Assembly: GCF_947499945.1 (NCBI RefSeq)
Contig: NZ_CANMQD010000001.1
Coordinates: 930,001-994,000 of the forward strand
DNA length: 64,000 nt
Direction: 5' to 3'
Source: an uncultured Sulfitobacter sp.
GTDB taxonomy: Bacteria; Pseudomonadota; Alphaproteobacteria; Rhodobacterales; Rhodobacteraceae
The position numbers were made by a program, and so were the translations under genes. Within the stretch, counting starts at the first letter, position 1, and each line of letters starts with the position of its first letter. Of this stretch, positions 16,986 through 24,471 are shown in pieces. The notes under the pieces were generated by a model that saw nothing but the letters and a program-made list of their open reading frames with translations, had not been told where the DNA came from and made no database searches.

Positions 16986-17413
16986 GCGATCCCCTCGCCG
17001 CTTGGACACCAACACTGGCAGTTTTTGTGCGGCGCTGCGCAATAGTCGGGGTGCTGACGATTGGCCTTATGCTCTTGTTTGGCTGGATCATCGGCACGTA
17101 TACGGGTTTTTGGCAGGTCATGTATGTCGCGCCTGTCCTCGCGCTTGCCTATAATATCGGGTTCGAGGACCCCGCCCGCTGGCGTGCTGCACGCCAGGAC
17201 CGCTGGCACCTTCGCACTGATGCCGTCATCCATCACGGACCCGATGGTGAGGTCCGGATACCGCTCGCTGATGTGGTCGATGTGCGCACCCGCCTCGGCT
17301 GGAGCGTGGTAATTTTCCTCACAGACGGGCAGCGTGTTCGGATATCTTATGTGAGCGGCCCCAAAGAGATTGCCGCTCAGATCATCGCAGCTCGAAACCG
17401 CATGACACCGTGA
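16982..17413 (+). CDS. Small membrane protein, PH-like C-terminal domain
   Basis: This 143-residue protein has two N-terminal membrane helices (about residues 15-55, 'VGVLTIGLMLLFGWIIGTY') and a C-terminal beta-rich domain: 'WHLRTDAVIHHGPDGEVRIPLADVVDVRTRLGWSVV' (quoted only as the run of strands WHLRTDAVI and IPLADVVDV). This resembles the 'convert-to-ligand strand' look of bacterial PH domains, like the other membrane protein three genes upstream. It ends 154 bases before the dihydroorotase-like gene. The family is not recognised with confidence. Confidence 0.65.
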   Translation: MSDPLAAWTPTLAVFVRRCAIVGVLTIGLMLLFGWIIGTYTGFWQVMYVAPVLALAYNIGFEDPARWRAARQDRWHLRTDAVIHHGPDGEVRIPLADVVDVRTRLGWSVVIFLTDGQRVRISYVSGPKEIAAQIIAARNRMTP

Positions 17414-17567
17414 GCAACATTCTTGATTGATATTGGAGAAGTCAGGGAAAATCGTCTGGAAGAGCCGCTCTGATTACTGTCGTCGTAACCCGCTTGACCC
17501 AATTCACACGCATTGACGATGCGCAAAAAGTATTCCACCTCATGCAGCAGATCCAGAAAGAGACGCC

Positions 17568-18842
17568 ATGACCCACCATTTCATCAACGCCACCCTGATC
17601 GACCCCGAAAACGGGACCGAATTCGTCGGCTCGGTCAGTGTCGAGGGCGACCGCATTAGTGCAGTGACCGAAGGTGGATTAGCCAATCCCAAAGGTGATG
17701 TGATTGACTGTGGCGGCAAATACCTTGCACCCGGCATTGTCGATCTAGGGGTAAAGGTTTGTGAGCCGGGCGAGCGGCATAAAGAAAGCTACCGCTCTGC
17801 CGGGTTGGCCGCCGCTAAAGGCGGCGTGACGACAATGATCACGCGGCCAGATACGAACCCCGCGATAGACAGCCCCGAAACGCTGGAGTTTGTGACGCGC
17901 CGCGCTAATGAAGCCTCTCCTGTCCACGTCCTGCCCATGGCCGCCCTCACCAAGGGGCGCGAAGGTCGCGAGATGACCGAAATCGGGTTTCTTATGGACG
18001 CTGGAGCGGTCGCCTTTACAGATTGCGACCATGTGATCACCGACACAAAAGTGTTTTCCCGCGCACTCTCCTACGCCTGCGGCCTTGGCGCTTTGGTCAT
18101 CGCCCATCCGCAAGAGCCGATTATGAGCAAGGGGGCCGCTGTCACATCGGGCAAGTTTGCAACCCTGCGCGGCTTGCCTGCCGTCTCGCCGATGGCCGAG
18201 CGAATGGGGCTGGACCGTGACATGGCACTCGTTGAGATGACAGGTGCGAAATATCATGCCGACCAGATCACCACCGCTCGCGCCCTACCACCACTGGCGC
18301 GCGCCAAGAAGAACGGTCTGGATGTCACCGCAGGCATCGGCATCCATCACCTCACGCTCAACGCGCTGGATGTGGCGAATTACCGGACCTTCTTTAAGCT
18401 CAAACCGCCGTTGCGCGACGAAGACGACCGTCTGGCGATGGTCGATGCGGTAGCCTCTGGCCTGATTGATATCGTTTGCTCCATGCACACACCACAGGAT
18501 GAAGAGAGTAAGCGCCTGCCCTTTGAGGAAGCTGCGTCTGGGGCTGTTGGACTAGAGACGCTGCTGCCTGCGGCACTGCGTTTGTGGCACTCCGAAATGA
18601 TCACCCTGCCCCAACTCTGGCGAGTCATGTCGTTCAACCCCGCACAACGACTTGGCCTACCCTCTGGCAGACTTGCGGCGGGCGCACCTGCCGATTTGGT
18701 GCTGTTCGATGCACATGCGCCTTTTGTGATGGATCGGGCCACACTACACTCGAAATCGCGCAACACCCCGTTTGATGGCGTGCGAATGCAAGGTAAGGTG
18801 CTGGCAACTTATGTATCGGGCGCTTGCGTCTATACGGCCTGA
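17568..18842 (+). CDS. Dihydroorotase homologue lacking metal-binding residues (PyrX-like)
   Basis: The 424-residue protein has the cyclic amidohydrolase fold of class I dihydroorotases, but the metal HxH is gone: the usual 'DxHVHxREPG' reads 'DLGVKVCEPGERHKESY'. The catalytic Asp of 'TDHAPH' is replaced in 'CSMHTPQDE', while the structural 'KLKPPLRDE' and 'GAVGLETLLP' segments remain. Similar non-catalytic homologues (pyrC' or PyrX) in Pseudomonas assemble with aspartate transcarbamoylase, and many alphaproteobacteria carry this form beside pyrB. I therefore infer a structural partner of PyrB; an active dihydroorotase should be encoded elsewhere. The ribosome site is AAAGAGACGCC before the ATG. 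Confidence 0.85.
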   Translation: MTHHFINATLIDPENGTEFVGSVSVEGDRISAVTEGGLANPKGDVIDCGGKYLAPGIVDLGVKVCEPGERHKESYRSAGLAAAKGGVTTMITRPDTNPAIDSPETLEFVTRRANEASPVHVLPMAALTKGREGREMTEIGFLMDAGAVAFTDCDHVITDTKVFSRALSYACGLGALVIAHPQEPIMSKGAAVTSGKFATLRGLPAVSPMAERMGLDRDMALVEMTGAKYHADQITTARALPPLARAKKNGLDVTAGIGIHHLTLNALDVANYRTFFKLKPPLRDEDDRLAMVDAVASGLIDIVCSMHTPQDEESKRLPFEEAASGAVGLETLLPAALRLWHSEMITLPQLWRVMSFNPAQRLGLPSGRLAAGAPADLVLFDAHAPFVMDRATLHSKSRNTPFDGVRMQGKVLATYVSGACVYTA

Positions 18843-18858
18843 TTTGGAGAGCTGACCT

Positions 18859-19467
18859 ATGCCAATCCTCGAGAGTTCCCTGACTTTACTTCTGCTCTGG
18901 GCCGTGATCGGATATCTGCTCGGCTCCATTCCGTTTGGCGTGATCGTGGCCCGTGTAATGGGTCTGGGCAATCTGCGCGAGATTGGATCGGGCAACATAG
19001 GGGCAACGAATGTGCTGCGCACAGGCTCAAAGCCTGCGGCGGCGGCGACGCTGATACTGGACGCCACCAAGGGTGCAGTTGCGTTGCTTTTGGCCCGTTA
19101 TTTCGCAGCGGAGGATGCCGCACAGGTTGCCGCTCTCGCTGCGATGATCGGACATTGCTATCCGGTTTGGCTCAAGTTCAAAGGTGGCAAAGGCGTCGCA
19201 ACCTTCCTTGGTATTTTGTTGGCTCTTGCCTGGCCTGTTGGTCTTGCCGCATGCCTTGCATGGCTCATCGGTGCGGGCCTGTCGCGCATTTCCTCCATGG
19301 GCGGGCTGTTTTCTGCGGCCTCCTCCACCATACTGATCGTTGTAATGGGTTTTGGCTCGGGATATCTGCTCAGCGTTTTGTTGGCGATCATCGTATTTCT
19401 GCGTCACCGTGCCAACATCGCCCGTATTCGCGCAGGTACAGAGCCCAAGATCGGCCAGAAGAAGTGA
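18859..19467 (+). CDS. plsY: Glycerol-3-phosphate acyltransferase
   Basis: PlsY transfers the acyl group of acyl-phosphate to glycerol-3-phosphate in the inner membrane, starting phospholipid synthesis. The 202-residue protein has the three conserved cytoplasmic motifs: 'GSIPFGVIVARVMG', 'GSGNIGATNVLRTGSK' and 'KFKGGKGVATFLGILL', and about seven hydrophobic segments. It follows the dihydroorotase homologue by 16 bases. A GTGA overlap joins it to the next small gene. Confidence 0.95.
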   Translation: MPILESSLTLLLLWAVIGYLLGSIPFGVIVARVMGLGNLREIGSGNIGATNVLRTGSKPAAAATLILDATKGAVALLLARYFAAEDAAQVAALAAMIGHCYPVWLKFKGGKGVATFLGILLALAWPVGLAACLAWLIGAGLSRISSMGGLFSAASSTILIVVMGFGSGYLLSVLLAIIVFLRHRANIARIRAGTEPKIGQKK

Positions 19468-19748
19468 GAGCCTCGGCACCCGAAGGATTTGCCAAGGCGT
19501 TGAGAGCTATTCCGCTTGGCACATCTGTGGGACGCGTGGAGTCCATCCGCTACACCGCTACGCGCAGCGACTTTAACAACGGGCGCTCAATCAAACTGGT
19601 TGCCGAAGCTTTGGACCAGTCCGACTACGTTAGCCTTAACTTTTATGATCTGGAGAGCGGCGGGCAGCTTGCCCCTTGCGAAATGCAGCATGACAAGGTG
19701 GTCGACTTTATCATGGCCTATTGTCCTGAAACGGAGACGTCATATTGA
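19464..19748 (+). CDS. Hypothetical 94-residue protein
   Basis: The ORF track shows this frame only as part of a longer ORF that overlaps plsY. The real start is probably the GTG at 19464, which overlaps the plsY stop (GTGA), giving MRASAPEGFAKALRAIPLGTS.... The product is soluble, with 'SVGRVESIRYTATRSDFNNGRS', a single cluster of aromatic residues and two cysteines ('APCEMQH', 'AYCPE'). The shared four-base overlaps at both ends favour a coding role. I do not recognise a family. Confidence 0.65.
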   Translation: MRASAPEGFAKALRAIPLGTSVGRVESIRYTATRSDFNNGRSIKLVAEALDQSDYVSLNFYDLESGGQLAPCEMQHDKVVDFIMAYCPETETSY

Positions 19749-20401
19749 AACACTTTGTCATACCTTTCGCCATGATATTGGCTGCGCCAGCGACTGCTGA
19801 AACCTTTGACGTACTGCTCGGCAACAAATCACTCGGGCAACTCAACTATGAGAAAAAGGGCAGTACTGCTACTCTGCGCACTGCCCTCAACAACACACCA
19901 ATGGGCGTTTTCAACGGGACCTTTACAGGCACCAGCACAGGCAATTCCAAAAGCGCAAATTTCATAGGGGACAGTCGGTCCTCCCGCAAGCGGCGCGTGG
20001 TCCGTGTCGAGATTGCAAAAGGCCGCGCGAGCTCAACCGATATTAAGCCTGCCAGCGAGATCACAGACCTGTCGGACGTCGCACGTGTTCCCGCAGGCGT
20101 CACTGATCCCGTCCGCGTTATCGCGGCGCTCATTTCTGCGGACGGCTGCCCCGATTCGATGAAAATGTATGATGGCCGACGTGTTGTGACCTTTGCGCAA
20201 AAGGCAGGTAAGGTTGAAGATGATACCCTTACCTGCAACATGACCTACCGCGTCACCGCTGGGCCAGGGCATTTGTCGGCGCTGGGCATCAAGTCGGCTG
20301 AATTCGAGCTGACCTATGTGACAGGTGGGTCGGATCAGTCGCTTCGCCAGATCAAGGTATCATCAGGCATTTTTCGACTGACCCTCGACCGCAAAGAATG
20401 A
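19745..20401 (+). CDS. Periplasmic DUF3108-like protein
   Basis: A TTG start overlaps the previous stop (TTGA). A short signal peptide ('MKHFVIPFAMILAAPATA') precedes about 200 residues of beta-rich protein: 'ETFDVLLGNKSLGQLNYEKKG' at the N-terminus and 'MYDGRRVVTFAQK' then 'CNMTYRVTAGPGH' later. This resembles the DUF3108 family of exported, porin-like or lipid-associated proteins of unknown role. Two cysteines (in 'DGCPDSM' and 'LTCNM') could form a disulfide. It ends the plus-strand run that starts at plsY. Confidence 0.65.
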   Translation: MKHFVIPFAMILAAPATAETFDVLLGNKSLGQLNYEKKGSTATLRTALNNTPMGVFNGTFTGTSTGNSKSANFIGDSRSSRKRRVVRVEIAKGRASSTDIKPASEITDLSDVARVPAGVTDPVRVIAALISADGCPDSMKMYDGRRVVTFAQKAGKVEDDTLTCNMTYRVTAGPGHLSALGIKSAEFELTYVTGGSDQSLRQIKVSSGIFRLTLDRKE

Positions 20402-20403
20402 GT

Positions 20404-20413
20404 TTCTGCAGAA
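20404..20413. promoter_or_regulatory. Short palindrome TTCTGCAGAA
   Basis: A perfect 10-base palindrome just after the DUF3108-like stop. Its half-site TTCTG/CAGAA is the same as in the two larger palindromes at 20453 and 21042, so it may be a third, compact binding site upstream of the GbsR-type regulator. Confidence 0.35.
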
Positions 20414-20452
20414 CCATTTGTGAATTCTCTTGTAAAGTCTGTTAATTTCGTT

Positions 20453-20472
20453 ATTTCTGTAAATGCAGAAAT
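20453..20472. promoter_or_regulatory. Candidate autoregulatory operator, ATTTCTG-6-CAGAAAT
   Basis: Seven-base inverted arms ATTTCTG and CAGAAAT flank TAAATG, 20 bases before the regulator's start codon. A second dyad, TTAATTTC...GAAATTAA, is nested around it. GbsR/MarR-type proteins bind such dyads as dimers, usually near their own promoters, so autoregulation is a reasonable inference. Confidence 0.5.
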
Positions 20473-20491
20473 TAATGAATGAGTCGCACAG

Positions 20492-21025
20492 ATGCACCTG
20501 ACACCCGCCATGCAAAACTTTATCCTTCACTGGGGTGATATGGGTGCGAAGTGGGGCACGAACCGCTCAGTGGCGCAAATCCACGCGTTGCTGCACATTG
20601 CCCCTGACCCACTGACCGCCGATGAAATCTGCGACTTGCTCAACCTTGCCCGTTCTAACGTCTCAAACGGCCTAAAAGAACTTCAAAGCCTCGGCATGGT
20701 GAAATCACAGCGCAAGTTGGGCGATCGTCGCGATCACTTCACGTCGATCCGCGACATGTTTGACCTGACCACCACCGTGATCGAAAGCCGCCGTCAGCGT
20801 GAGTATTTGCCAACCTTGAAAGCACTTGAAGCGGTCCAGCGCGAGGCAGAAGAAGACGCTACGCCAGCAATCGTAAAACAGCGGATCAAGGAAACTCTTG
20901 ATACGATGCAGATGTTTGACAGCTGGTATCAAGATGTCTCCCGTCTACCCCGCTCTGTGCAGATGGCAGTAATTAAATTGGGCGGACGTGTCGCACGCTT
21001 CTTGCCGAAGGGCAAAGACAGCTAA
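20492..21025 (+). CDS. GbsR/MarR-type transcriptional regulator
   Basis: The 177-residue protein has a winged helix in its first 90 residues ('LTADEICDLLNLARSNVSNGLKELQSLGMV', helix-turn-helix plus 'KLGDRRDHFTS' wing) and a helical C-terminal dimer region. The N-terminus 'HLTPAMQNFILHWGDMGAKWG' is characteristic of GbsR-like regulators, which in Bacillus sense choline and control glycine-betaine genes. The ligand here is unknown. Palindromes TTTCTG/CAGAAA lie before it and over the start of the next gene, suggesting it controls itself and the small membrane-protein genes downstream. Confidence 0.85.
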   Translation: MHLTPAMQNFILHWGDMGAKWGTNRSVAQIHALLHIAPDPLTADEICDLLNLARSNVSNGLKELQSLGMVKSQRKLGDRRDHFTSIRDMFDLTTTVIESRRQREYLPTLKALEAVQREAEEDATPAIVKQRIKETLDTMQMFDSWYQDVSRLPRSVQMAVIKLGGRVARFLPKGKDS

Positions 21026-21041
21026 AAATTTTGATATGGAG

Positions 21042-21059
21042 TTTCTGTAATGACAGAAA
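21042..21059. promoter_or_regulatory. Palindrome TTTCTGT-4-ACAGAAA across a start codon
   Basis: Seven-base inverted arms with a four-base spacer AATG span the start codon (21050) of the first membrane-protein gene after the regulator. The half-site matches the palindrome before the regulator gene. Binding here would block transcription into, or initiation at, the downstream gene. The RNA form would also pair and could hide the start codon. Confidence 0.5.
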
Positions 21060-21496
21060 TAAATGACAATACCGAAGAAAATAGCATCCACTGGGCCGGA
21101 TTTACCACTGGTTTGATTGGAGCACCACTCATACTCAGTACCGCTCTAGTCGGTCCGCTGTTTATCCTCGACGTATTTTACGATTCCGCTGATATCCGCA
21201 GCGCAATCAGTGTCCTTGGTGTCCTCATCACAATCGGAGCCACACTCTATGCGCTGATCGGAACGCCTGTTTTGATCTACCACCTCAAACGCCATCACGC
21301 CGAAGTTGGTCGGATCATGGCCCTGTCCATTTTGTCGGTGCTCGCAATGTTGCCAGTCGGCGCATTCTTCTCGCTGGTCATGTTTGACCCAGCGGCCCTG
21401 ATGATCGCGGGCATCTCTACTTGCTTCGGCCTCCTTGGCGCCCCTGTTCTCGCAGCACTTTTTACCTTCATTTACCAGCGGTTCACCCGCACCTGA
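21050..21496 (+). CDS. Small membrane protein, four predicted helices
   Basis: A 148-residue protein with a short polar head ('MTEINDNTEENSIHWAGF') and four hydrophobic segments: 'TGLIGAPLILSTALVGPLFI', 'GVLITIGATLYALIGTPVLI', 'MALSILSVLAMLPVGAFF' and a C-terminal one. The pattern 'GAPLILSTAL...LYALIGTPVLIYHL' recurs in the next gene ('GGPLLFTALTF...MYLIVGTPLLLWYL'), so the two are paralogues. No known family is recognised. It starts 24 bases after the regulator. Confidence 0.7.
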   Translation: MTEINDNTEENSIHWAGFTTGLIGAPLILSTALVGPLFILDVFYDSADIRSAISVLGVLITIGATLYALIGTPVLIYHLKRHHAEVGRIMALSILSVLAMLPVGAFFSLVMFDPAALMIAGISTCFGLLGAPVLAALFTFIYQRFTRT

Positions 21497-21507
21497 AAGG
21501 AGCCATC

Positions 21508-21945
21508 ATGCATACTATGCTCACCCCTCCTCCTGTACCATATCCCGCACGCTATATCATTGATCCCGTTGCTTTCTTCGCAGCACTCATTGGCGGACCC
21601 CTTCTCTTTACCGCACTTACCTTTGCTGCGTTCTTGATCCCAGTTGCTGCCCTGATTTTTGGCGGCCCGATGTATCTCATTGTGGGGACGCCACTGCTGC
21701 TGTGGTATCTGCGGCTCAATGACGGCGATCCAAATGCCTTGGCCTTTCTCGCGTTCAAGGTCATGGCTTTTGCTCTGATCCTCGCTACCGCGCTTGCAGC
21801 CATCACTGGTGACAATGCCGTGTTTGGGATCGGCCTGTGGTTCACGGGCTTTGGCATGATCTTCGGACCCGCTTGGGCATACTTCTTTGGCATCGTTTAC
21901 CAATACCTGCGGCGTGATTTTTTCGCAAAACCGCGCTGTCTTTAA
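21508..21945 (+). CDS. Small membrane protein, paralogue of the preceding one
   Basis: The chosen ATG at 21508 has a strong ribosome site (AAAGGAG, seven bases away); the ORF-track start overlaps the previous gene. The 145-residue product has four helices: 'FFAALIGGPLLFTALTFAAF', 'GGPMYLIVGTPLLLWYL', 'KVMAFALILATALAAITG' and 'FTGFGMIFGPAWAYFFGI'. It shares the helix 1-2 pattern of the gene before it, pointing to a local duplication. Function unknown; an envelope or osmotic role is only suggested by the GbsR-type regulator. Confidence 0.72.
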   Translation: MHTMLTPPPVPYPARYIIDPVAFFAALIGGPLLFTALTFAAFLIPVAALIFGGPMYLIVGTPLLLWYLRLNDGDPNALAFLAFKVMAFALILATALAAITGDNAVFGIGLWFTGFGMIFGPAWAYFFGIVYQYLRRDFFAKPRCL

Positions 21946-21974
21946 CCCCCCTCGCTCCTGAAAGGACACCTACC

Positions 21975-22325
21975 ATGTTTGTATTTGCAGCTCTCTATAT
22001 CGCTCTAGGCTTTGGCGCATTGGCCGCTCTTGCCACCATGATCCTGCGCATTGGCACCCTGTTGGGTGAATGTCCGCAAAGCAAGCGCACCGCCCGTGCC
22101 GCCTCTGTCACCATCGCAACCGGCTTTGCCGCAATTGGCGCAGGTGGTGTCATCCTTGTCGGCGCTGTCCTACCCCTGATGGCGGAAGTTCCGCTAACTG
22201 GATTTTTGGGGGCCTTGGGGTTTGTAGCACTTTGTCTTGGTCTCGGCTTCACCCAAGCGGTCGGCACCCTGCGCGCCTTGATGTTTGACGCACAGCCAAA
22301 AGCACCGAACACCGCCGCCGCCTGA
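21975..22325 (+). CDS. Small membrane protein, 116 residues
   Basis: Three to four hydrophobic segments ('FVFAALYIALGFGALAALATMIL', 'ASVTIATGFAAIGAGGVILVG', 'GFLGALGFVALCLGLGFTQAV') joined by short loops. A ribosome site GAAAGGA precedes the ATG, with the same local sequence (cctgaaaggac) as before the previous gene. No family recognised. A hairpin at 22341 separates it from the DUF805 gene. Confidence 0.7.
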   Translation: MFVFAALYIALGFGALAALATMILRIGTLLGECPQSKRTARAASVTIATGFAAIGAGGVILVGAVLPLMAEVPLTGFLGALGFVALCLGLGFTQAVGTLRALMFDAQPKAPNTAAA

Positions 22326-22340
22326 CGGAGCAAATAGCAG

Positions 22341-22372
22341 GTTTGAGGGCGGCAGGGCTGCTGCCCTCAAAC
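22341..22372 (+). repeat. Long imperfect hairpin between small membrane genes
   Basis: GTTTGAGGGC pairs perfectly with GCCCTCAAAC, and the inner bases (GGCAGGGCTGCT) can extend the stem through a G-T and GCA/TGC pairs. No T run follows (acgggcaaag), so it is not a standard terminator. It may slow transcription or protect the mRNA of the upstream genes. Confidence 0.5.
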
Positions 22373-22462
22373 GGGCAAAGATCACTGATTTGCCTCATTC
22401 TACCCACCATTGCGCCACAGCGATGGATCACCGTCAGGCTGAATGAACCAAGAGGATATGAT

Positions 22463-23038
22463 ATGGGCCCTTTGACAGCGATCAGCCAAGCCGTCGCACG
22501 CAGCTTTACCTTCAAAGGGCGCGCAAGCCGCAGTGAATACTGGTGGTTCATCCTCTTCTACACCGTGGTCATTATGGCCTGTGGTGTATTTGACACCGTG
22601 ATGATCATAGAATTAATCCAAGAACAGGGGGAACTGGCGGCACTGGAACTCGGTGTCCTAGATTTTGCTTCAACCTACGCTTGGGTCGCCACACTGCCCG
22701 CATTTCTTAGCGTGACCGTCCGCCGCCTGCATGATGCAGGGTTTTCAGGCTTCTGGTTGATCCTCTACTTCATCCCCGTTGGGGCACTGGTTTTGCTGGT
22801 GATGCACGTGTTCCCAAGCGAAGAACAAACTTCGGTACACGGCACGCCTGCATCAGGGCCAGTTGCCGACCGTACAGGCAAACCTGTCACAGTAGATTCG
22901 CACAAGCGCGCCATGCAGGGCTACGCGCTGCTGTTCGACAAAGACAAAAAGCTATCGCCAGAAGTCCAAGCCGCACGCAAAGCCGAAGTGTCCGACTACT
23001 ACCGCACCCAAGTCCTCAAGGCGTCCAAGCCTGCCTGA
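22463..23038 (+). CDS. DUF805 domain membrane protein
   Basis: From the ATG at 22463 (ribosome site AGAGGAT) the protein is 191 residues and begins with the DUF805 signature 'FTFKGRASRSEYWWFILF', followed by two or three helices, 'VRRLHDAGFSGFWLILYFIP', and a soluble C-terminal region of about 80 residues ('DKDKKLSPEVQAARKAEVSD'). DUF805 proteins are inner-membrane proteins of unknown role. It is the last gene of the run behind the GbsR-type regulator and is convergent with gshA. Confidence 0.85.
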   Translation: MGPLTAISQAVARSFTFKGRASRSEYWWFILFYTVVIMACGVFDTVMIIELIQEQGELAALELGVLDFASTYAWVATLPAFLSVTVRRLHDAGFSGFWLILYFIPVGALVLLVMHVFPSEEQTSVHGTPASGPVADRTGKPVTVDSHKRAMQGYALLFDKDKKLSPEVQAARKAEVSDYYRTQVLKASKPA

Positions 23039-23046
23039 CGCGCGAC

Positions 23047-24417
23047 TTAGTAAGAAAACTCTGAATAGATCCGGCTCAGATCGCCCTGCCACTCACCATT
23101 GTAGCAATCAATCAACTCGTCCGCAGGGGTTTTTCCGGTCTGGATGCTTTCCTTAAGCGCATTAAGGAAATGCGTCTCGTCAGGGACCAAACCGCCTGCA
23201 CCGCTACGTGCACGTGCCTTGAGACCAGCCTCGGACAAGGCAACCGCATCGCGTGCCAGGTCAAGCATATTTATACCGCCCACCTTAGCCTGCAATCCGT
23301 CAACAGAAGCGGCAACGCGCAGCGCTTCACGTGTTTCGGCATCCCAGCCTTTGACCATGTCCCACGCGCCATCAAGGGACGCCTGATCATACATGATACC
23401 GACCCAGAAGGCAGGCAGCGCACAGAGCCTGCGCCACGGGCCGCCATCCGCGCCGCGCATTTCGATAAATTGCTTGGTACGCGCTTCTGGGAAAGCTGTG
23501 GTCAGATGATCCGCCCAATCGCTCAGCATTGGTGTCTCACCCGGCAGGGCGGGCAGTTTGCCGGCCATAAAATCGCGGAACGACATGCCCAGCGCATCGA
23601 TATACTTGCCATCGCGGTAGACAAAATACATCGGCACATCGAGAGCATATTGCACCCAAGCTTCAAAGCCAAAGCCTTCTTCAAACACAAACGGGATCAT
23701 GCCCGTGCGGGCAGGATCAAGATCACGCCACACGCGGCTGCGCCATGATTTATGGCCGTTCAGCTTTCCTTCAAAGAACGGCGAATTGGCGAAAAGCGCT
23801 GTTGCCACAGGCTGTAATGCCACGGCCACACGCATCTTTTGTGCCATATCGGCCTCGGAGGAGAAATCAAGATTGACCTGAACCGTACAAGTGCGGCGCA
23901 TCATGACGCGACCCATGGTGCCGACTTTGTCCATATAGTCATTCATCAATTTGTAGCGGCCCTTGGGCATTAGGTCCATGTCCTCATGGGTCCATTCAGG
24001 CGCAGCACCAAGACCGATAAAGCCGACACCAATCTCGTCAGCCACATCTTTGACTTCGCGCAAATGCACATTCACTTCGTCGCATGTTTCGTGGATCGTC
24101 TCAACGGGCGCACCAGACAGTTCCAACTGGCCACCCGGCTCAAGCGATACATTCGCGCCGTCTTTTTCCAACCCGATGAGCTTGCCACCCTCCTCAACAG
24201 GAGACCAGTTGTGGCGGTCACGCAGACCCTCCAGCATCACACGGATCGAACGCTCGCCTTCGTACGGCAGGGGTTTGTGCGTGTCTTTACAATAGCCGAA
24301 CTTCTCATGCTCGGTGCCGATGCGCCATTTTTCCTTGGGCTTGCAACCATCTGCAAGGTATTGGGCCAGCTGATCAATATGCTCGATCGGGCCGCCGCCG
24401 GATTGGGGAATAGACAT
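23047..24417 (-). CDS. gshA: Glutamate-cysteine ligase
   Basis: The enzyme makes gamma-glutamylcysteine, the first step of glutathione synthesis. The 456-residue product is of the plant/alphaproteobacterial GCS2 type, with 'KWRIGTEHEKFGYCKDT', 'VSLEPGGQLELSGAPVETIH', 'MMRRTCTVQVNLDFSSEADM' and 'FRDFMAGKLP'. The start MSIPQSGGGPIEHIDQL at 24417 fits the family; the ORF-track start eight codons earlier is less likely. It is third in a minus-strand run rsmE - membrane protein - gshA. Confidence 0.94.
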   Translation of the reverse strand: MSIPQSGGGPIEHIDQLAQYLADGCKPKEKWRIGTEHEKFGYCKDTHKPLPYEGERSIRVMLEGLRDRHNWSPVEEGGKLIGLEKDGANVSLEPGGQLELSGAPVETIHETCDEVNVHLREVKDVADEIGVGFIGLGAAPEWTHEDMDLMPKGRYKLMNDYMDKVGTMGRVMMRRTCTVQVNLDFSSEADMAQKMRVAVALQPVATALFANSPFFEGKLNGHKSWRSRVWRDLDPARTGMIPFVFEEGFGFEAWVQYALDVPMYFVYRDGKYIDALGMSFRDFMAGKLPALPGETPMLSDWADHLTTAFPEARTKQFIEMRGADGGPWRRLCALPAFWVGIMYDQASLDGAWDMVKGWDAETREALRVAASVDGLQAKVGGINMLDLARDAVALSEAGLKARARSGAGGLVPDETHFLNALKESIQTGKTPADELIDCYNGEWQGDLSRIYSEFSY

Positions 24418-24471
24418 GCACGCACTCCACTTGGTGTTCACCCCACAGCCTTGCGGAGAATCTCTTGATCG

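Noticed and set aside
17459-17569. Open frame ending in TGA that overlaps the PyrX start (CCATGA), translating as LITVVVTRLTQFTRIDDAQKV...
   Set aside because: It has no credible start codon or ribosome site, and an upstream TGA limits it to under 50 codons. It is more likely leader sequence, although the exact overlap was tempting.
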